From positions 1-14,479 of the forward strand of contig CAZKXP010000017.1 of the NCBI GenBank assembly GCA_964556955.1: DNA of 14,479 bases, written 5' to 3'. Below the pieces are notes generated by a model. That model did not search any database. It was not told the DNA's origin and saw nothing but the letters and a program-made list of their open reading frames with translations. Shown in pieces: positions 1 to 8,786 of the stretch (position 1 is the stretch's first letter; each line of letters opens with the position of its first letter). The position numbers were made by a program, and so were the translations under genes. Source of the DNA: UBA12078 sp964556955 (lineage in GTDB: Bacteria; Patescibacteriota; Dojkabacteria; SC72).

Positions 1-2250
1 GGAGGTGGAGGTGGCCAAGTAATCACTCAATCGGGTGTAAATATTTCTGGAAGTACAGCAATAACGGTTGGAGCTGGAGGGTTGACTAGTGGTAATCCTA
101 ATGTTGGGAAGGTTGGAGAAACTGGAGGTATTTCTAGCTTTGGTACTTTAATGGTAGCTTCTGGTGGAGAGGGAGGACAGTTCCATGGAGTTGGAGGGAA
201 ATCTGGGGGTGGAAATAACGGTGGGGCAGGATATGATACCAATGCAGCAAATACAACAGGAGGAGGAGGAGGAGGGGCTGGTGGCATAGGAATCAGTGGT
301 GCAAGTTACAATGGCGGAGATGGTGGCCCTGGTGTTTCTAGCGATATCTCGGGGACATCCGTATGTTATGGAGGCGGTGGTGGTGGTTCTATATCTTCTC
401 CTAGCTCAGATCCTGGCTACGGTATGTGTGGCGGTGGAAATGGCGCCAATGCTGGTGCTGGTGGCTCTGGTACACCAAACACTGGTGGAGGAGGTGGTGG
501 TGGTAATGCATCGGTTGGCGGGGTTGGTGGTTCTGGTATTGTCATAGTGCGATATACCACACCAAGCCCTAATCGTTGTGAGACAGGTTACTATCTAGCT
601 GCAACATCCATATGTTGTCCAGACAATACTACATACTCAGGTGGTCAATGTACTACTGAAGCTACAACCCTAGGAGAAATATCGTCCGAATCAGATATCT
701 CTGATTTAGGTATTATGATATATGAAGATGGGACAATATATACTACTAACACAAATCAGAATTGGGTATTACTCTCAGGAGAATACATCCGGGCTAATGG
801 TGAAGATATCATAAGGGTATATGATGTATCAATAGACAAGGGAGACGAAGTAACCTTTGATTACAAATTAGAATTCCTACCAAACGAAGAAAATCTCTCT
901 GGTATGTACAATATATATGGTCAAACCCTTGATACCTTTATGATTAATGCTAATCAGATAGATTTAAGCTATATGCCAAAACTCTTTAATTGGGGATTTG
1001 ATTTTGAAAATCCCACTGTAGACGATATCCAACAACAAGTACAAAACCCCACTAACACAGAATTAACTTGGGGCGTTTCTGATACCGTCAGTAGTATAGA
1101 TAGGGTAGTAATGAACGGATACAGAAGAGGTGGAACACAGATAGATCTAGTAAGTTTACTTCTCCCAACAGCATATACCACAAACAAAGGATATATCACC
1201 TTGAACTCAATACCAGATAGTGAAGAAATTGGAATTTACAATGACACAAATGCATGGATATTTGAAGACAGCACAGGGGAAACTGATCTCTTGAATATTG
1301 GAAATAACGAAGATGGAAAAATAGACATATATGTTACTGCATACGATCTCGCCTGTAATACCAACAGCGTCACAGAAGAGATTGATCTAGACCCTTGGTT
1401 TGCAACTCGAGGTGGTACTGTATACTCCCGCGGCAATATTACAACAGGTGCCAAGAATGTCTCCGCCGTAGATTCCCTAGATGGAGTATTTAATACTAAA
1501 ACCGAAATGACCAAGGAAAGTATTGATCTCGGAACAGAGCTGTTAAGTACTCGAAACTTAAATATTTCAAATTTAATACATTCTGATTCCGGAGCCATAC
1601 GTTCACTAGCTATGTACGATTCAAACAATAGCAAAAATTACTGGTTCTATACTTTAATGGATGGACTTGATGATTACAAAAATAATTCTACACAATTTAA
1701 TCAAATTACAACCTCTGTATCAACGGACTGTACAGGAGATACAAGCTGTTTCTACATATCAGAATCGAGTGAAGAAGATGTATATATCCCATCAGAATAT
1801 ACCTGCGACCAACCTGCGTTAATAGTTTCAAATAGAGATATATACATAGAGCCCAATATAGAAAGCGATGGCAACTTTTCAGGCTGCATATTCTTAGCTA
1901 AAAATGATATCCATATTGGAGCTGGAGATTATCAATCCTCTGGGTTACAGGTAGGATACGATTACCTTGAGGGCTTCTTTATCGCTGAAAACAAAATAAT
2001 CCTAGATACAGTCGATCAATTCCTCTCCCCAAGAGATGGCATTGAGATACTTGGAGGACTTGTCGCATTTGGTTCAAACATTACAGATAACTCTCAAGCA
2101 ATATCTATAGAAAGAAGCATGAAGCTATTTACCCAAACAAATCCGACTTTAGTTGTAACATACGACAACAGATATACATCAATATCTACATTATACTTTG
2201 GCCAACAAGCAGTTGTACAAAGACAAGAGATAGGATTTAAATCTTACTAA
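1..2250 (+). CDS. Glycine-rich, probably surface-exposed protein (5' end outside window)
   Basis: The frame is open to the first base, so the gene starts upstream. The first TTG at 82 is only an internal codon. The visible 750 residues form a mosaic. Roughly residues 1-185 are a glycine-rich low-complexity stretch ending in GGSGIVIVRY, the typical end of the glycine-rich domains of bacterial surface and phage tail proteins. A short cysteine cluster follows (RCETGYY, ICCPDNTTY, GGQC), which looks like a small disulfide module. The middle (to about residue 470) is beta-rich and ends in an Ig-like strand with AYDLACNTNS. The last ~280 residues have a repetitive beta pattern (ALIVSNRDIYI, GCIFLAKNDIHI, GFFIAENKIIL, GGLVAFGSNI) suggesting a beta-helix or polymer-forming fold. 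No C-terminal membrane anchor or sortase motif is visible; a signal peptide would lie upstream. The pilin-like gene starts 19 nt downstream. The specific role is unknown; surface location is inferred. Confidence 0.8.
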   Translation, partial: GGGGGQVITQSGVNISGSTAITVGAGGLTSGNPNVGKVGETGGISSFGTLMVASGGEGGQFHGVGGKSGGGNNGGAGYDTNAANTTGGGGGGAGGIGISGASYNGGDGGPGVSSDISGTSVCYGGGGGGSISSPSSDPGYGMCGGGNGANAGAGGSGTPNTGGGGGGGNASVGGVGGSGIVIVRYTTPSPNRCETGYYLAATSICCPDNTTYSGGQCTTEATTLGEISSESDISDLGIMIYEDGTIYTTNTNQNWVLLSGEYIRANGEDIIRVYDVSIDKGDEVTFDYKLEFLPNEENLSGMYNIYGQTLDTFMINANQIDLSYMPKLFNWGFDFENPTVDDIQQQVQNPTNTELTWGVSDTVSSIDRVVMNGYRRGGTQIDLVSLLLPTAYTTNKGYITLNSIPDSEEIGIYNDTNAWIFEDSTGETDLLNIGNNEDGKIDIYVTAYDLACNTNSVTEEIDLDPWFATRGGTVYSRGNITTGAKNVSAVDSLDGVFNTKTEMTKESIDLGTELLSTRNLNISNLIHSDSGAIRSLAMYDSNNSKNYWFYTLMDGLDDYKNNSTQFNQITTSVSTDCTGDTSCFYISESSEEDVYIPSEYTCDQPALIVSNRDIYIEPNIESDGNFSGCIFLAKNDIHIGAGDYQSSGLQVGYDYLEGFFIAENKIILDTVDQFLSPRDGIEILGGLVAFGSNITDNSQAISIERSMKLFTQTNPTLVVTYDNRYTSISTLYFGQQAVVQRQEIGFKSY

Positions 2251-2257
2251 ATTTATA

Positions 2258-2263
2258 TATAAT
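2258..2263 (+). promoter_or_regulatory. Candidate -10 box just upstream of the pilin-like gene
   Basis: A perfect TATAAT ends 6 nt before the ATG at 2270, so a transcript from it would be nearly or fully leaderless. The best -35 match (TTTAAA at 2236-2241, 16-nt spacer) is only 4 of 6, and the sequence is AT-rich, so chance is a real alternative. No Shine-Dalgarno motif lies in the gap. Confidence 0.3.
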
Positions 2264-2269
2264 AAAGAT

Positions 2270-3232
2270 ATGAAAAATAACAAATACCCCGCACAAGCAT
2301 TAGCCATCGCTATGGTTGTACTGGTAGTATCTTCAATATTGGCGATCTCCATTTACTCTCGTATTGCCAAAGATAAGACTCTTTCCTTAGATGAAAGAGC
2401 CTCAGCAGAAGCATTGGAGATATCAGATCTCATACTCGACTATCTAACAGATGCCTCCATTAACGATGTAATCGCAGCAGCAGAGGATGCCTCTGATACT
2501 CAAACAATTGCGACAGGGATATCATTAACGGAAGATATTGATAGAACGCAAATCAGTGATCTACTTGAAGCTATTGGTATAAGCGCAGGATTATCTTCTT
2601 TGGATATATGCCCACTCTCGAGTGCAGGGAATTCGTATGTTCTTGCTCTCTCAGAGGGAGACTTAAACACATACTTTGAAGTAAGACCTGGGCAGATGAT
2701 GGCCCTACCATTGAAAGGTATGACTTTGGGAGATGATTGTAGTACAGTACTAAAAGCCGTTGTGAGAGGAGATTCTACTGCAGGATTTAGCATAACCAAA
2801 GTATATGGCAAAGACTATGTAAATGGACTTGCTACATCATACAAGCCATATGATGAAGCAGATGTTTTACATTACTGTTTTTCATCAGGTACAGGATGTA
2901 ACAATTCCAATTTTTTGGATAGCAGTAGCGATGGTGTAAACTGGGTTTATTTCAGAGACGATAACTCTGGACAAATAGATCTCAATCTCAAGGAAACCAT
3001 GGGCGACTATCTCTTAGATGAGGTAAAGATAACAGCCATCGGTGGAACCATTGGAATAGCATATCAACTCAATAATCCAGAAAGTTGTACACAAGATCTA
3101 AAAATGATAAATGTACAAGCTGCTGCCAATTGTAATGGTACATACAGAGGGAAATCCGTATTAATACCTAAGAAACAATGGGAGAGCCCAATATTTAACT
3201 ACACAATATTCAACGGAGAAGGTTCTCTTTAA
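2270..3232 (+). CDS. PilX/pilin-like single-pass membrane protein
   Basis: The 320-residue protein has a short polar N-terminus, then one hydrophobic helix (about residues 8-29) ending in SIYSR. A long, acidic, mostly soluble domain follows with six scattered cysteines (for example DICPL, DDCST, HYCFSSGTGC, ESCTQ, AANC) that could form disulfides outside the membrane. The layout of a short N-terminal tail, a leading helix and an AxSxYSR-type junction resembles PilX-type minor pilins and other type IV pilus assembly proteins. The classical prepilin cleavage motif (G before FxxxE) is not evident, so processing is uncertain. It follows the glycine-rich surface protein by 19 nt and precedes the oxidoreductase operon by 23 nt, so it may be co-transcribed with either. 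The product class is a moderate-confidence call from topology. Confidence 0.6.
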   Translation: MKNNKYPAQALAIAMVVLVVSSILAISIYSRIAKDKTLSLDERASAEALEISDLILDYLTDASINDVIAAAEDASDTQTIATGISLTEDIDRTQISDLLEAIGISAGLSSLDICPLSSAGNSYVLALSEGDLNTYFEVRPGQMMALPLKGMTLGDDCSTVLKAVVRGDSTAGFSITKVYGKDYVNGLATSYKPYDEADVLHYCFSSGTGCNNSNFLDSSSDGVNWVYFRDDNSGQIDLNLKETMGDYLLDEVKITAIGGTIGIAYQLNNPESCTQDLKMINVQAAANCNGTYRGKSVLIPKKQWESPIFNYTIFNGEGSL

Positions 3233-3255
3233 AACAGAGATGTATTCCAAAAGTA

Positions 3256-4953
3256 ATGGGGAAAAGATATACCATAAAATTAGGGGGAGAGTCTGGCCAA
3301 GGAATTAATACTTTTGGCCTACTTCTTAGCAAATCCCTTCGTTTAGCTGGATACAATACATTTTCATACAGAGAATACCCATCATTAATCAAGGGGGGAG
3401 TAGCTTCATACCAGATAGATTTCTCAGATAATCCAATTAACTCCCCATCAAAAAGTTGTGATGTTCTCACAATCTTAGATCTAGACTGTATCAATGAATA
3501 CATTTCATCAATTAAAAATAATGGTCTCTTGATATATGATGATCCAACAACATTCACACCAGAGCAAGCTCTATTGATAAAGGAAAAGAGCATAAAAACA
3601 ATATTCTTAAATACAAAAAAAATCGCACAAGAAAATGGAGGTGATGTTATCATGGAGAATGTCATACTTCTAGGGTTCCTTTGGAAAATACTTGGATTGC
3701 AAGAAGGGCAACTACAAGAAGTTCTTAAAAATACCTTTCAATCAAAAGGGCAGGAACTTGTTGAAAAAAATCTCCTTTGTTCATCTTTGGGATACCAAAG
3801 CACAGAATACAACCAGGAATACTCCCAAGTAGAATACATGCCACAAAACTGTGAGAACAATAGTAAAAACATGATAATGACAGGTAATGATGCCATAGCC
3901 CTTGGAGCCATAGCTTGTGGAGTTCGCGCATACTATGGATATCCAATGACACCTGCTACATCAATATTCAAATTTTTAGGAGATACATATCAAGAGACAA
4001 AAATATTAGTAAAACAAGCTGAGAGTGAAATAACAGCAATACAGATGGTCATGGGAAGCATGGCCATGGGTACAAGAGCATTTACTGCTACTTCAGGTGG
4101 AGGTTTTGACCTAATGCAAGAAACTATCTCGTGTGCAGGAATGGCCGAAACACCACTTGTCATAGTGCTAGCCCAAAGAATTGGCCCAGGCACTGGGGTA
4201 CCAACATGGACAGGATCGGGAGATATACATACTGCTGTCAACGCTGGACATGGAGAATTCCCCAAGGCCGTTCTATTCGCAAGTGATATCCCCTCCGCAT
4301 ATCGACTAATACAAGAATCTTTCAATATTGCAGAGAGATATCAACTCCCTGTAATCCTACTCACAGAAAAACATCTCTCCGAATCTCTCTTCTCCATCCA
4401 GGAACTTCCCAAAGATCAGGAGATCGTACAAAATTTCAACCAAACCGATATAAGATACAAAGTAACTGAAAGCGGGATATCTCCGAGATGGAAGCCTGAT
4501 TTTGAAACACAACCATATCTTTGTAATAGTGATGAACATAACGAAATTGGAGAAAGTACTGAAAGAAGTGAAGAAATATCTAAAATGTCATCTAAGCGAA
4601 TGAAAAAACTAGATGAATTATATTCTGAATTACCAGAACCCACTCTCTATGGAGATCTATCTGCAAATACCATCCTTGTTGGATCAGGAAGTGTAAAAAA
4701 TACCATCCTAGACGCCATACAAGAGGGTAAAAACATAGCATATCTCCATTACGAATATATCTTCCCATTAAAAAAAGACCTACTACTTAACCTAGTCTCA
4801 CAAGGAAAACGATTGATTCTAGTTGAAAATAACCAAACAGGAGAGCTAGGTAAAATCATAACTCAAAATACAGGCTATCATTTTAAAGAAACATTACTGA
4901 AATTTGATGGAAGACCATTCTTTTTAGAAGATATATTAGAAATACAAACATAA
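3256..4953 (+). CDS. korA: 2-oxoacid:ferredoxin oxidoreductase, fused gamma-alpha subunit
   Basis: This is the large subunit of a CoA-dependent 2-oxoacid:ferredoxin oxidoreductase, which decarboxylates a 2-oxoacid to an acyl-CoA and reduces ferredoxin. Residues 1-170 are the gamma domain, opening with GGESGQGINTFG and then YREYPSLIKGGVASYQI. Residues ~205-400 are the alpha pyrimidine-binding domain with YGYPMTPATSI (228-237), the acidic QAESEITA segment and TATSGGGFDLMQE. The C-terminal ~100 residues form the transketolase-C-like domain (ILVGSGS, LILVENNQTGELG). The 565-residue length is normal for gamma-alpha fusions. The ATG at 3256 places the gamma motif at the usual distance from the N-terminus. 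It lacks a Shine-Dalgarno site. The stop overlaps the beta start (TAATG). No ferredoxin-like delta subunit is encoded nearby, so an external ferredoxin is expected. The substrate (pyruvate, 2-oxoglutarate or branched-chain) cannot be told from sequence alone. Confidence 0.93.
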   Translation: MGKRYTIKLGGESGQGINTFGLLLSKSLRLAGYNTFSYREYPSLIKGGVASYQIDFSDNPINSPSKSCDVLTILDLDCINEYISSIKNNGLLIYDDPTTFTPEQALLIKEKSIKTIFLNTKKIAQENGGDVIMENVILLGFLWKILGLQEGQLQEVLKNTFQSKGQELVEKNLLCSSLGYQSTEYNQEYSQVEYMPQNCENNSKNMIMTGNDAIALGAIACGVRAYYGYPMTPATSIFKFLGDTYQETKILVKQAESEITAIQMVMGSMAMGTRAFTATSGGGFDLMQETISCAGMAETPLVIVLAQRIGPGTGVPTWTGSGDIHTAVNAGHGEFPKAVLFASDIPSAYRLIQESFNIAERYQLPVILLTEKHLSESLFSIQELPKDQEIVQNFNQTDIRYKVTESGISPRWKPDFETQPYLCNSDEHNEIGESTERSEEISKMSSKRMKKLDELYSELPEPTLYGDLSANTILVGSGSVKNTILDAIQEGKNIAYLHYEYIFPLKKDLLLNLVSQGKRLILVENNQTGELGKIITQNTGYHFKETLLKFDGRPFFLEDILEIQT

Positions 4954-5804
4954 TGGAAGAAAACTATAACAAAAATTTAAAACCAACATGGTGTCCAGGA
5001 TGTGGGAATTTCGGAATACATGTGGCTTTGAAAAATGCCTTTGCACAGTTAAACCTAAAACCATCACAAGTATATATAACCTTTGATATTGGTTGTAATG
5101 GTAATGGTGCTGATAAAATTAACACCTATGCGTTCAAAGGACTACATGGCAGATCAATACCATTGGCGGCAGGAGCGCACTTAGCAAACAGAAGATTCAC
5201 AATCATAGCAGACATAGGGGATGGAGCATGCTTCCATGAAGGTTTAGATCATCTGATACATGCCATTAAATCTAACTACAACATAACAATTCTGATACAT
5301 AACAATCAGAACTTTGCACTCACCACAGGACAAGCTACGATCACAACAGATGAAAACAAGCCCATGTATGGACTACCTGACAGTAAACCTGAAAGATCTC
5401 TTGACACTTCAGACATTATCTTAAGTGCTGATCCCTCTTTCTATGCAAGAGCATATTCTGGTGATGTAATACAGTTAGCTGAAATAATTAAATCTGCTAT
5501 CCAAAACAAAGGATGTAGCATAGTCGAAATATTGCAAGGATGCCCAACATACAACAGAGAATGTACCCCACAATGGTATTCACAAAGGATAAAAAAGATA
5601 GAGATGCAAAATAGAACATTGGAAGAAGCAAGAACAGTAGCAAAAATAACAGACAACAATATAGCAACTGGTATAATATATACAAACAACAATATTAAAA
5701 CATTCTACGAATCACTAGAAAATCGAAAAATGACGGAGACAGAATTGGTAGACGAAGTAAGACATTACGACATACAAAATTTACTTAATGAATTTAAAAA
5801 ATGA
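4953..5804 (+). CDS. korB: 2-oxoacid:ferredoxin oxidoreductase, beta subunit (TPP and [4Fe-4S])
   Basis: This is the catalytic partner of the upstream gamma-alpha subunit, binding thiamine diphosphate and one [4Fe-4S] cluster. The four expected cluster cysteines are present: C14 and C17 (WCPGCGNFG), C48 (DIGCNGNG) and C197 (QGCPTYN). The TPP/Mg motif is GDG at residues 89-91, followed by LDHLIHAIKSNYNIT and NN at 117-118. The usual GDGD is GDGA here, and the usual GMTGGQ loop reads ALTTGQ (122-127), so this is a divergent subgroup. The 283-residue length is typical for the family. The start shares one base with the korA stop, and the TGA stop overlaps the next ATG (ATGA), implying translational coupling. 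Fe-S and TPP binding are well supported; substrate specificity is not. Confidence 0.93.
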   Translation: MEENYNKNLKPTWCPGCGNFGIHVALKNAFAQLNLKPSQVYITFDIGCNGNGADKINTYAFKGLHGRSIPLAAGAHLANRRFTIIADIGDGACFHEGLDHLIHAIKSNYNITILIHNNQNFALTTGQATITTDENKPMYGLPDSKPERSLDTSDIILSADPSFYARAYSGDVIQLAEIIKSAIQNKGCSIVEILQGCPTYNRECTPQWYSQRIKKIEMQNRTLEEARTVAKITDNNIATGIIYTNNNIKTFYESLENRKMTETELVDEVRHYDIQNLLNEFKK

Positions 5805-7909
5805 TAAACAAAACCTTCGCTCCACAATCAGTAGCAATAGTAGGAGCCTCACAAGATTCAGAAAAGATAGCATCTGTAATATTAAAAAACCTCATCGAGG
5901 GAGGATACAATGGGAAAATCTATCCCATAAATCCTAAATATACAGAGATACTTGGGAGAGAAACATATGCAACAATATTGGATGTGAAAGAAAAAATAGA
6001 CCTTGTATGTATAGCAATCCCATATCAATTTGTCGAATCTGTGATAGATCAATGTATACAGAAAAGAATCAAAAGCGTTGTAATCATTACTGCAGGATTC
6101 AAAGAAACCGGAGAAGAAGGGAAACTACTAGAAGAACGTATAACTGAAAAATTAGAAAAAGCTAAAATCCGTCTACTTGGACCAAACTGTCTTGGATTCA
6201 TAAACAACAAAGCACATATCAATCTCTCATTTGCTAGAAAAAATCCCGGAGATGGAGACATCGCTTTCATCTCTCAATCTGGAGCATTTTGTACTGCAAT
6301 ACTAGATATGGCTTGTGAAAATGGTATGGGTTTCTCACATATAGTATCACTTGGTAACAAAGCCGATATACATGAGAACGAATTAATACAATCTGTACTT
6401 TTTGACAAAGATATAAAAGCACTCGCGCTATATCTTGAAGAGTTTGCAGATGGTAAAGAATTTGTAACTCTCGCACAAAAAGCAAAAAAACCGATCCTCT
6501 TAATAGCCCCCGGAAGCTCTGAAAAGGCTAAACAAGCAATATCTTCCCATACAGGAGCACTCGCTTCTTCATACGACACTACTATAGCCGCTGTAAAGAA
6601 GGGTAATATCATACTCGCAGAGAATTCTGAAGAACTTTTCAAATTAATTACGCTCATAAATCAAACAACAATACCTAAAGGAACGAATATGGCAATAATT
6701 ACAAATGCCGGAGGACCCGGAATATTGGCAACTGATGCCTTAGAAAAAGAAGGACTCTCTTTGATCGAGATAGGGGAGAAGACAAAACAAAAGTTAATGA
6801 AAATACTGCCAAAAGAATCGAATATTAAAAATCCAATAGACATCCTTGGAGATGCTAGAAGTGATAGATACACACAAACAATAGAGGCCGTTCTTGAAGA
6901 GAAAGACCTAGACGCACTTCTTGTTATACTTACACCACAATTAATCACAGACATCGAAGGGACAGCACAGAAGATTGTAGAAATTAGCAAAACAACCTCT
7001 AAACCGATATTTTCCTGTTTTCTAGGGGGGAAAGATATCAGAGCGGGATTCAGAATTCTAGATTCTGGAGACACGCCCTCTTTCAATGATCTACAGGAAG
7101 CTACTCACCTAATTGCCAAACTTGCAAAATTTGAACAGGACAAAGATAGAACGAAGATAGTAGATTGCAAGGATTACAGGAAAAGACAAAAATACAAGAA
7201 AAAGTTAGCACAATATTGTACCGAAGAGAATATAAGCGTTTTACCGGACGATTTGGCTATATCCATGCTTCACGAATTTAAAATTGACACGCCTAATGAG
7301 ATCGTCACGGAGAGTTTGGCTTCCGCAATTGATTTTGCCGCCACGCATTTTCCAGTCGTTATCAAAGCTACAGCACAGGACTTAGCACATAAAACAGATT
7401 TCAAAGGTGTGTATCTGGATATCCGCACAATATCAGAATTAGAAGAGAAATTTATTGAATTAAAAGAGAATCTTTCAAGATTGACAGGAAAATCTTCTCC
7501 AAAGATCTTAATCCAAGAAATGATCGATGGCAATGTTGAATTTTTCATAGGCGCAAATAGAGAAGGAAACTCAAAAATATATGAAAAGGAAGGAAAAGGT
7601 TTTGGACATCTTTTAGCAATAGGGCAAGGAGGAATATACACCGAAGTTTACAAAGATATTAAACACATCCTGATTCCAGAATATGATGAAAAAATCAGAC
7701 AGATACTTGATGAGACAAAAATAGCAATGATAATAAATGGATACAGAGGGAAACCGGTATTAGCGAAAGAAAAAATCATTAATTTAATAGTTCAAATTGA
7801 GAAATTATTAATATCCTATCCGGAAATTATATCTATGGATATGAATCCTGTGATTATTACGGAGACCAGAGCTATTGTTGTAGATGCAAAACTGTATGTC
7901 AAAGGTTAA
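5801..7909 (+). CDS. ADP-forming acyl-CoA (acetyl-CoA) synthetase, fused alpha-beta
   Basis: The enzyme converts acyl-CoA, ADP and phosphate to the free acid, CoA and ATP by substrate-level phosphorylation. Residues 1-~130 are the CoA-binding Rossmann domain (VAIVGASQDS, YPINPKY). Residues ~140-450 are the succinyl-CoA-ligase-like region with LLGPNCLGF, FISQSGAF and SSHTGALASS; H250 corresponds to the phosphorylated histidine of the family. Residues ~470-702 are the beta-type ATP-grasp domain, with VVIKATAQDLAHKTDFKGV (H530 matches the second relay histidine described for archaeal enzymes), IGANRE and LAIGQGGIYTEVYKD. The 702-residue length is usual for alpha-beta fusions without the C-terminal acetyltransferase domain seen in YfiQ/PatZ. 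The ATG lies inside the korB stop (ATGA), so this enzyme very probably consumes the acyl-CoA made by KorAB. Its stop shares TTAA with the convergent galU. Confidence 0.93.
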   Translation: MINKTFAPQSVAIVGASQDSEKIASVILKNLIEGGYNGKIYPINPKYTEILGRETYATILDVKEKIDLVCIAIPYQFVESVIDQCIQKRIKSVVIITAGFKETGEEGKLLEERITEKLEKAKIRLLGPNCLGFINNKAHINLSFARKNPGDGDIAFISQSGAFCTAILDMACENGMGFSHIVSLGNKADIHENELIQSVLFDKDIKALALYLEEFADGKEFVTLAQKAKKPILLIAPGSSEKAKQAISSHTGALASSYDTTIAAVKKGNIILAENSEELFKLITLINQTTIPKGTNMAIITNAGGPGILATDALEKEGLSLIEIGEKTKQKLMKILPKESNIKNPIDILGDARSDRYTQTIEAVLEEKDLDALLVILTPQLITDIEGTAQKIVEISKTTSKPIFSCFLGGKDIRAGFRILDSGDTPSFNDLQEATHLIAKLAKFEQDKDRTKIVDCKDYRKRQKYKKKLAQYCTEENISVLPDDLAISMLHEFKIDTPNEIVTESLASAIDFAATHFPVVIKATAQDLAHKTDFKGVYLDIRTISELEEKFIELKENLSRLTGKSSPKILIQEMIDGNVEFFIGANREGNSKIYEKEGKGFGHLLAIGQGGIYTEVYKDIKHILIPEYDEKIRQILDETKIAMIINGYRGKPVLAKEKIINLIVQIEKLLISYPEIISMDMNPVIITETRAIVVDAKLYVKG

Positions 7910-8769
7910 AGAGTATCCAAGAATCTTCTAAGCTCTTCTCGATAGTCCTCTCTCCGCATAGCATATTTTATCTGTGCTTGTAGATAGTTCAATGGATCTC
8001 CAGTAGTTAACCATTCTCCATCAACAGCCTTACAATACACATTTTTCACCTTGCAAAGCTTGTCCAAAGCAACGGGGAAATATAACTCACCATCTTGTAT
8101 ATTATCCATATTCAAATACTCAAAAATACTGTAATCAACCAAATATCTACCATATGTTGCAAGCAGAGAAGGAGGATTATCCACCGGTTTCTCAATAATC
8201 GTCTCAACAATTCTCTGATCTTCATTTCTAAAAGATACTGCGCCATATTTATGTATCTCTTTTGCATCTACCTCTTGAGCTGCAACAACCCCACCGATAT
8301 TAACATCCGAAAGCCTCCTCTGCTCATATTCATCTACTAATTGTTTAACCGCAGACACTTCAGACAATACAAGATCATCACTGAAGATAAAAACGAAGGG
8401 TTCCCCTTGATTCAACCATGGTTTTGCAGCCAGTACTGGAGAACCATTTCCATATGGCAATGCTTTATTCTGTCTAACGACCGTAATATTTACTTTCGCA
8501 AATACCTCTTTAAACCTTTCATACCTCTCTTCCTTCCCCGTTTCTTTTAAAAAAGTTTCTAGATCTGGACGATTATCAAAATAATCTTCAACAGGATAGT
8601 TTCCGAAACTAGTTACTAATATCACATCTGTAATTCCAGCATCTATACATTCCTTTACAATTTCATGAATAATTGGAACTTCTTGTATAGGCAACATCGA
8701 TTTAGGAACACTCTTACAAACAGGCAGAAAACGGGTAGAGTAACCAGCGGTAGCTATTACAGCTTTCAT
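7906..8769 (-). CDS. galU: UTP-glucose-1-phosphate uridylyltransferase
   Basis: This nucleotidyltransferase makes UDP-glucose for cell-surface glycans. It has a variant of the family signature, AGYSTRFLP then KSVPKSMLPI (residues 8-27); the first loop is slightly degenerate compared with the usual AAGxGTRFLP. Further GalU landmarks are VRQNKALPYGNGSPVLAAKPW, the FSDD metal-site segment, an EKPVDNPPSLLATYGRY block and the C-terminal GEWLTTGDPLNYLQA. The 287-residue length is normal. It is the last gene of the minus-strand group, starting 17 nt after the deaminase stop. The short gap (TATTAATAATAT before the ATG) has no Shine-Dalgarno motif. A related glucose-1-phosphate nucleotidyltransferase with another base preference is possible, but GalU fits best. 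Confidence 0.88.
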   Translation of the reverse strand: MKAVIATAGYSTRFLPVCKSVPKSMLPIQEVPIIHEIVKECIDAGITDVILVTSFGNYPVEDYFDNRPDLETFLKETGKEERYERFKEVFAKVNITVVRQNKALPYGNGSPVLAAKPWLNQGEPFVFIFSDDLVLSEVSAVKQLVDEYEQRRLSDVNIGGVVAAQEVDAKEIHKYGAVSFRNEDQRIVETIIEKPVDNPPSLLATYGRYLVDYSIFEYLNMDNIQDGELYFPVALDKLCKVKNVYCKAVDGEWLTTGDPLNYLQAQIKYAMRREDYREELRRFLDTL

Positions 8770-8786
8770 ATATTATTAATAACAAA

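Noticed and set aside
240..290. GGA/GGT tandem repeats as a possible regulatory or CRISPR-like array
   Set aside because: They are short, in-frame glycine codons inside the surface protein with no spacer pattern.
296..547. Open frame overlapping the glycine-rich region in another frame
   Set aside because: It arises from GGN-rich codons that give long open shadow frames; its translation is low-complexity and has no start context.
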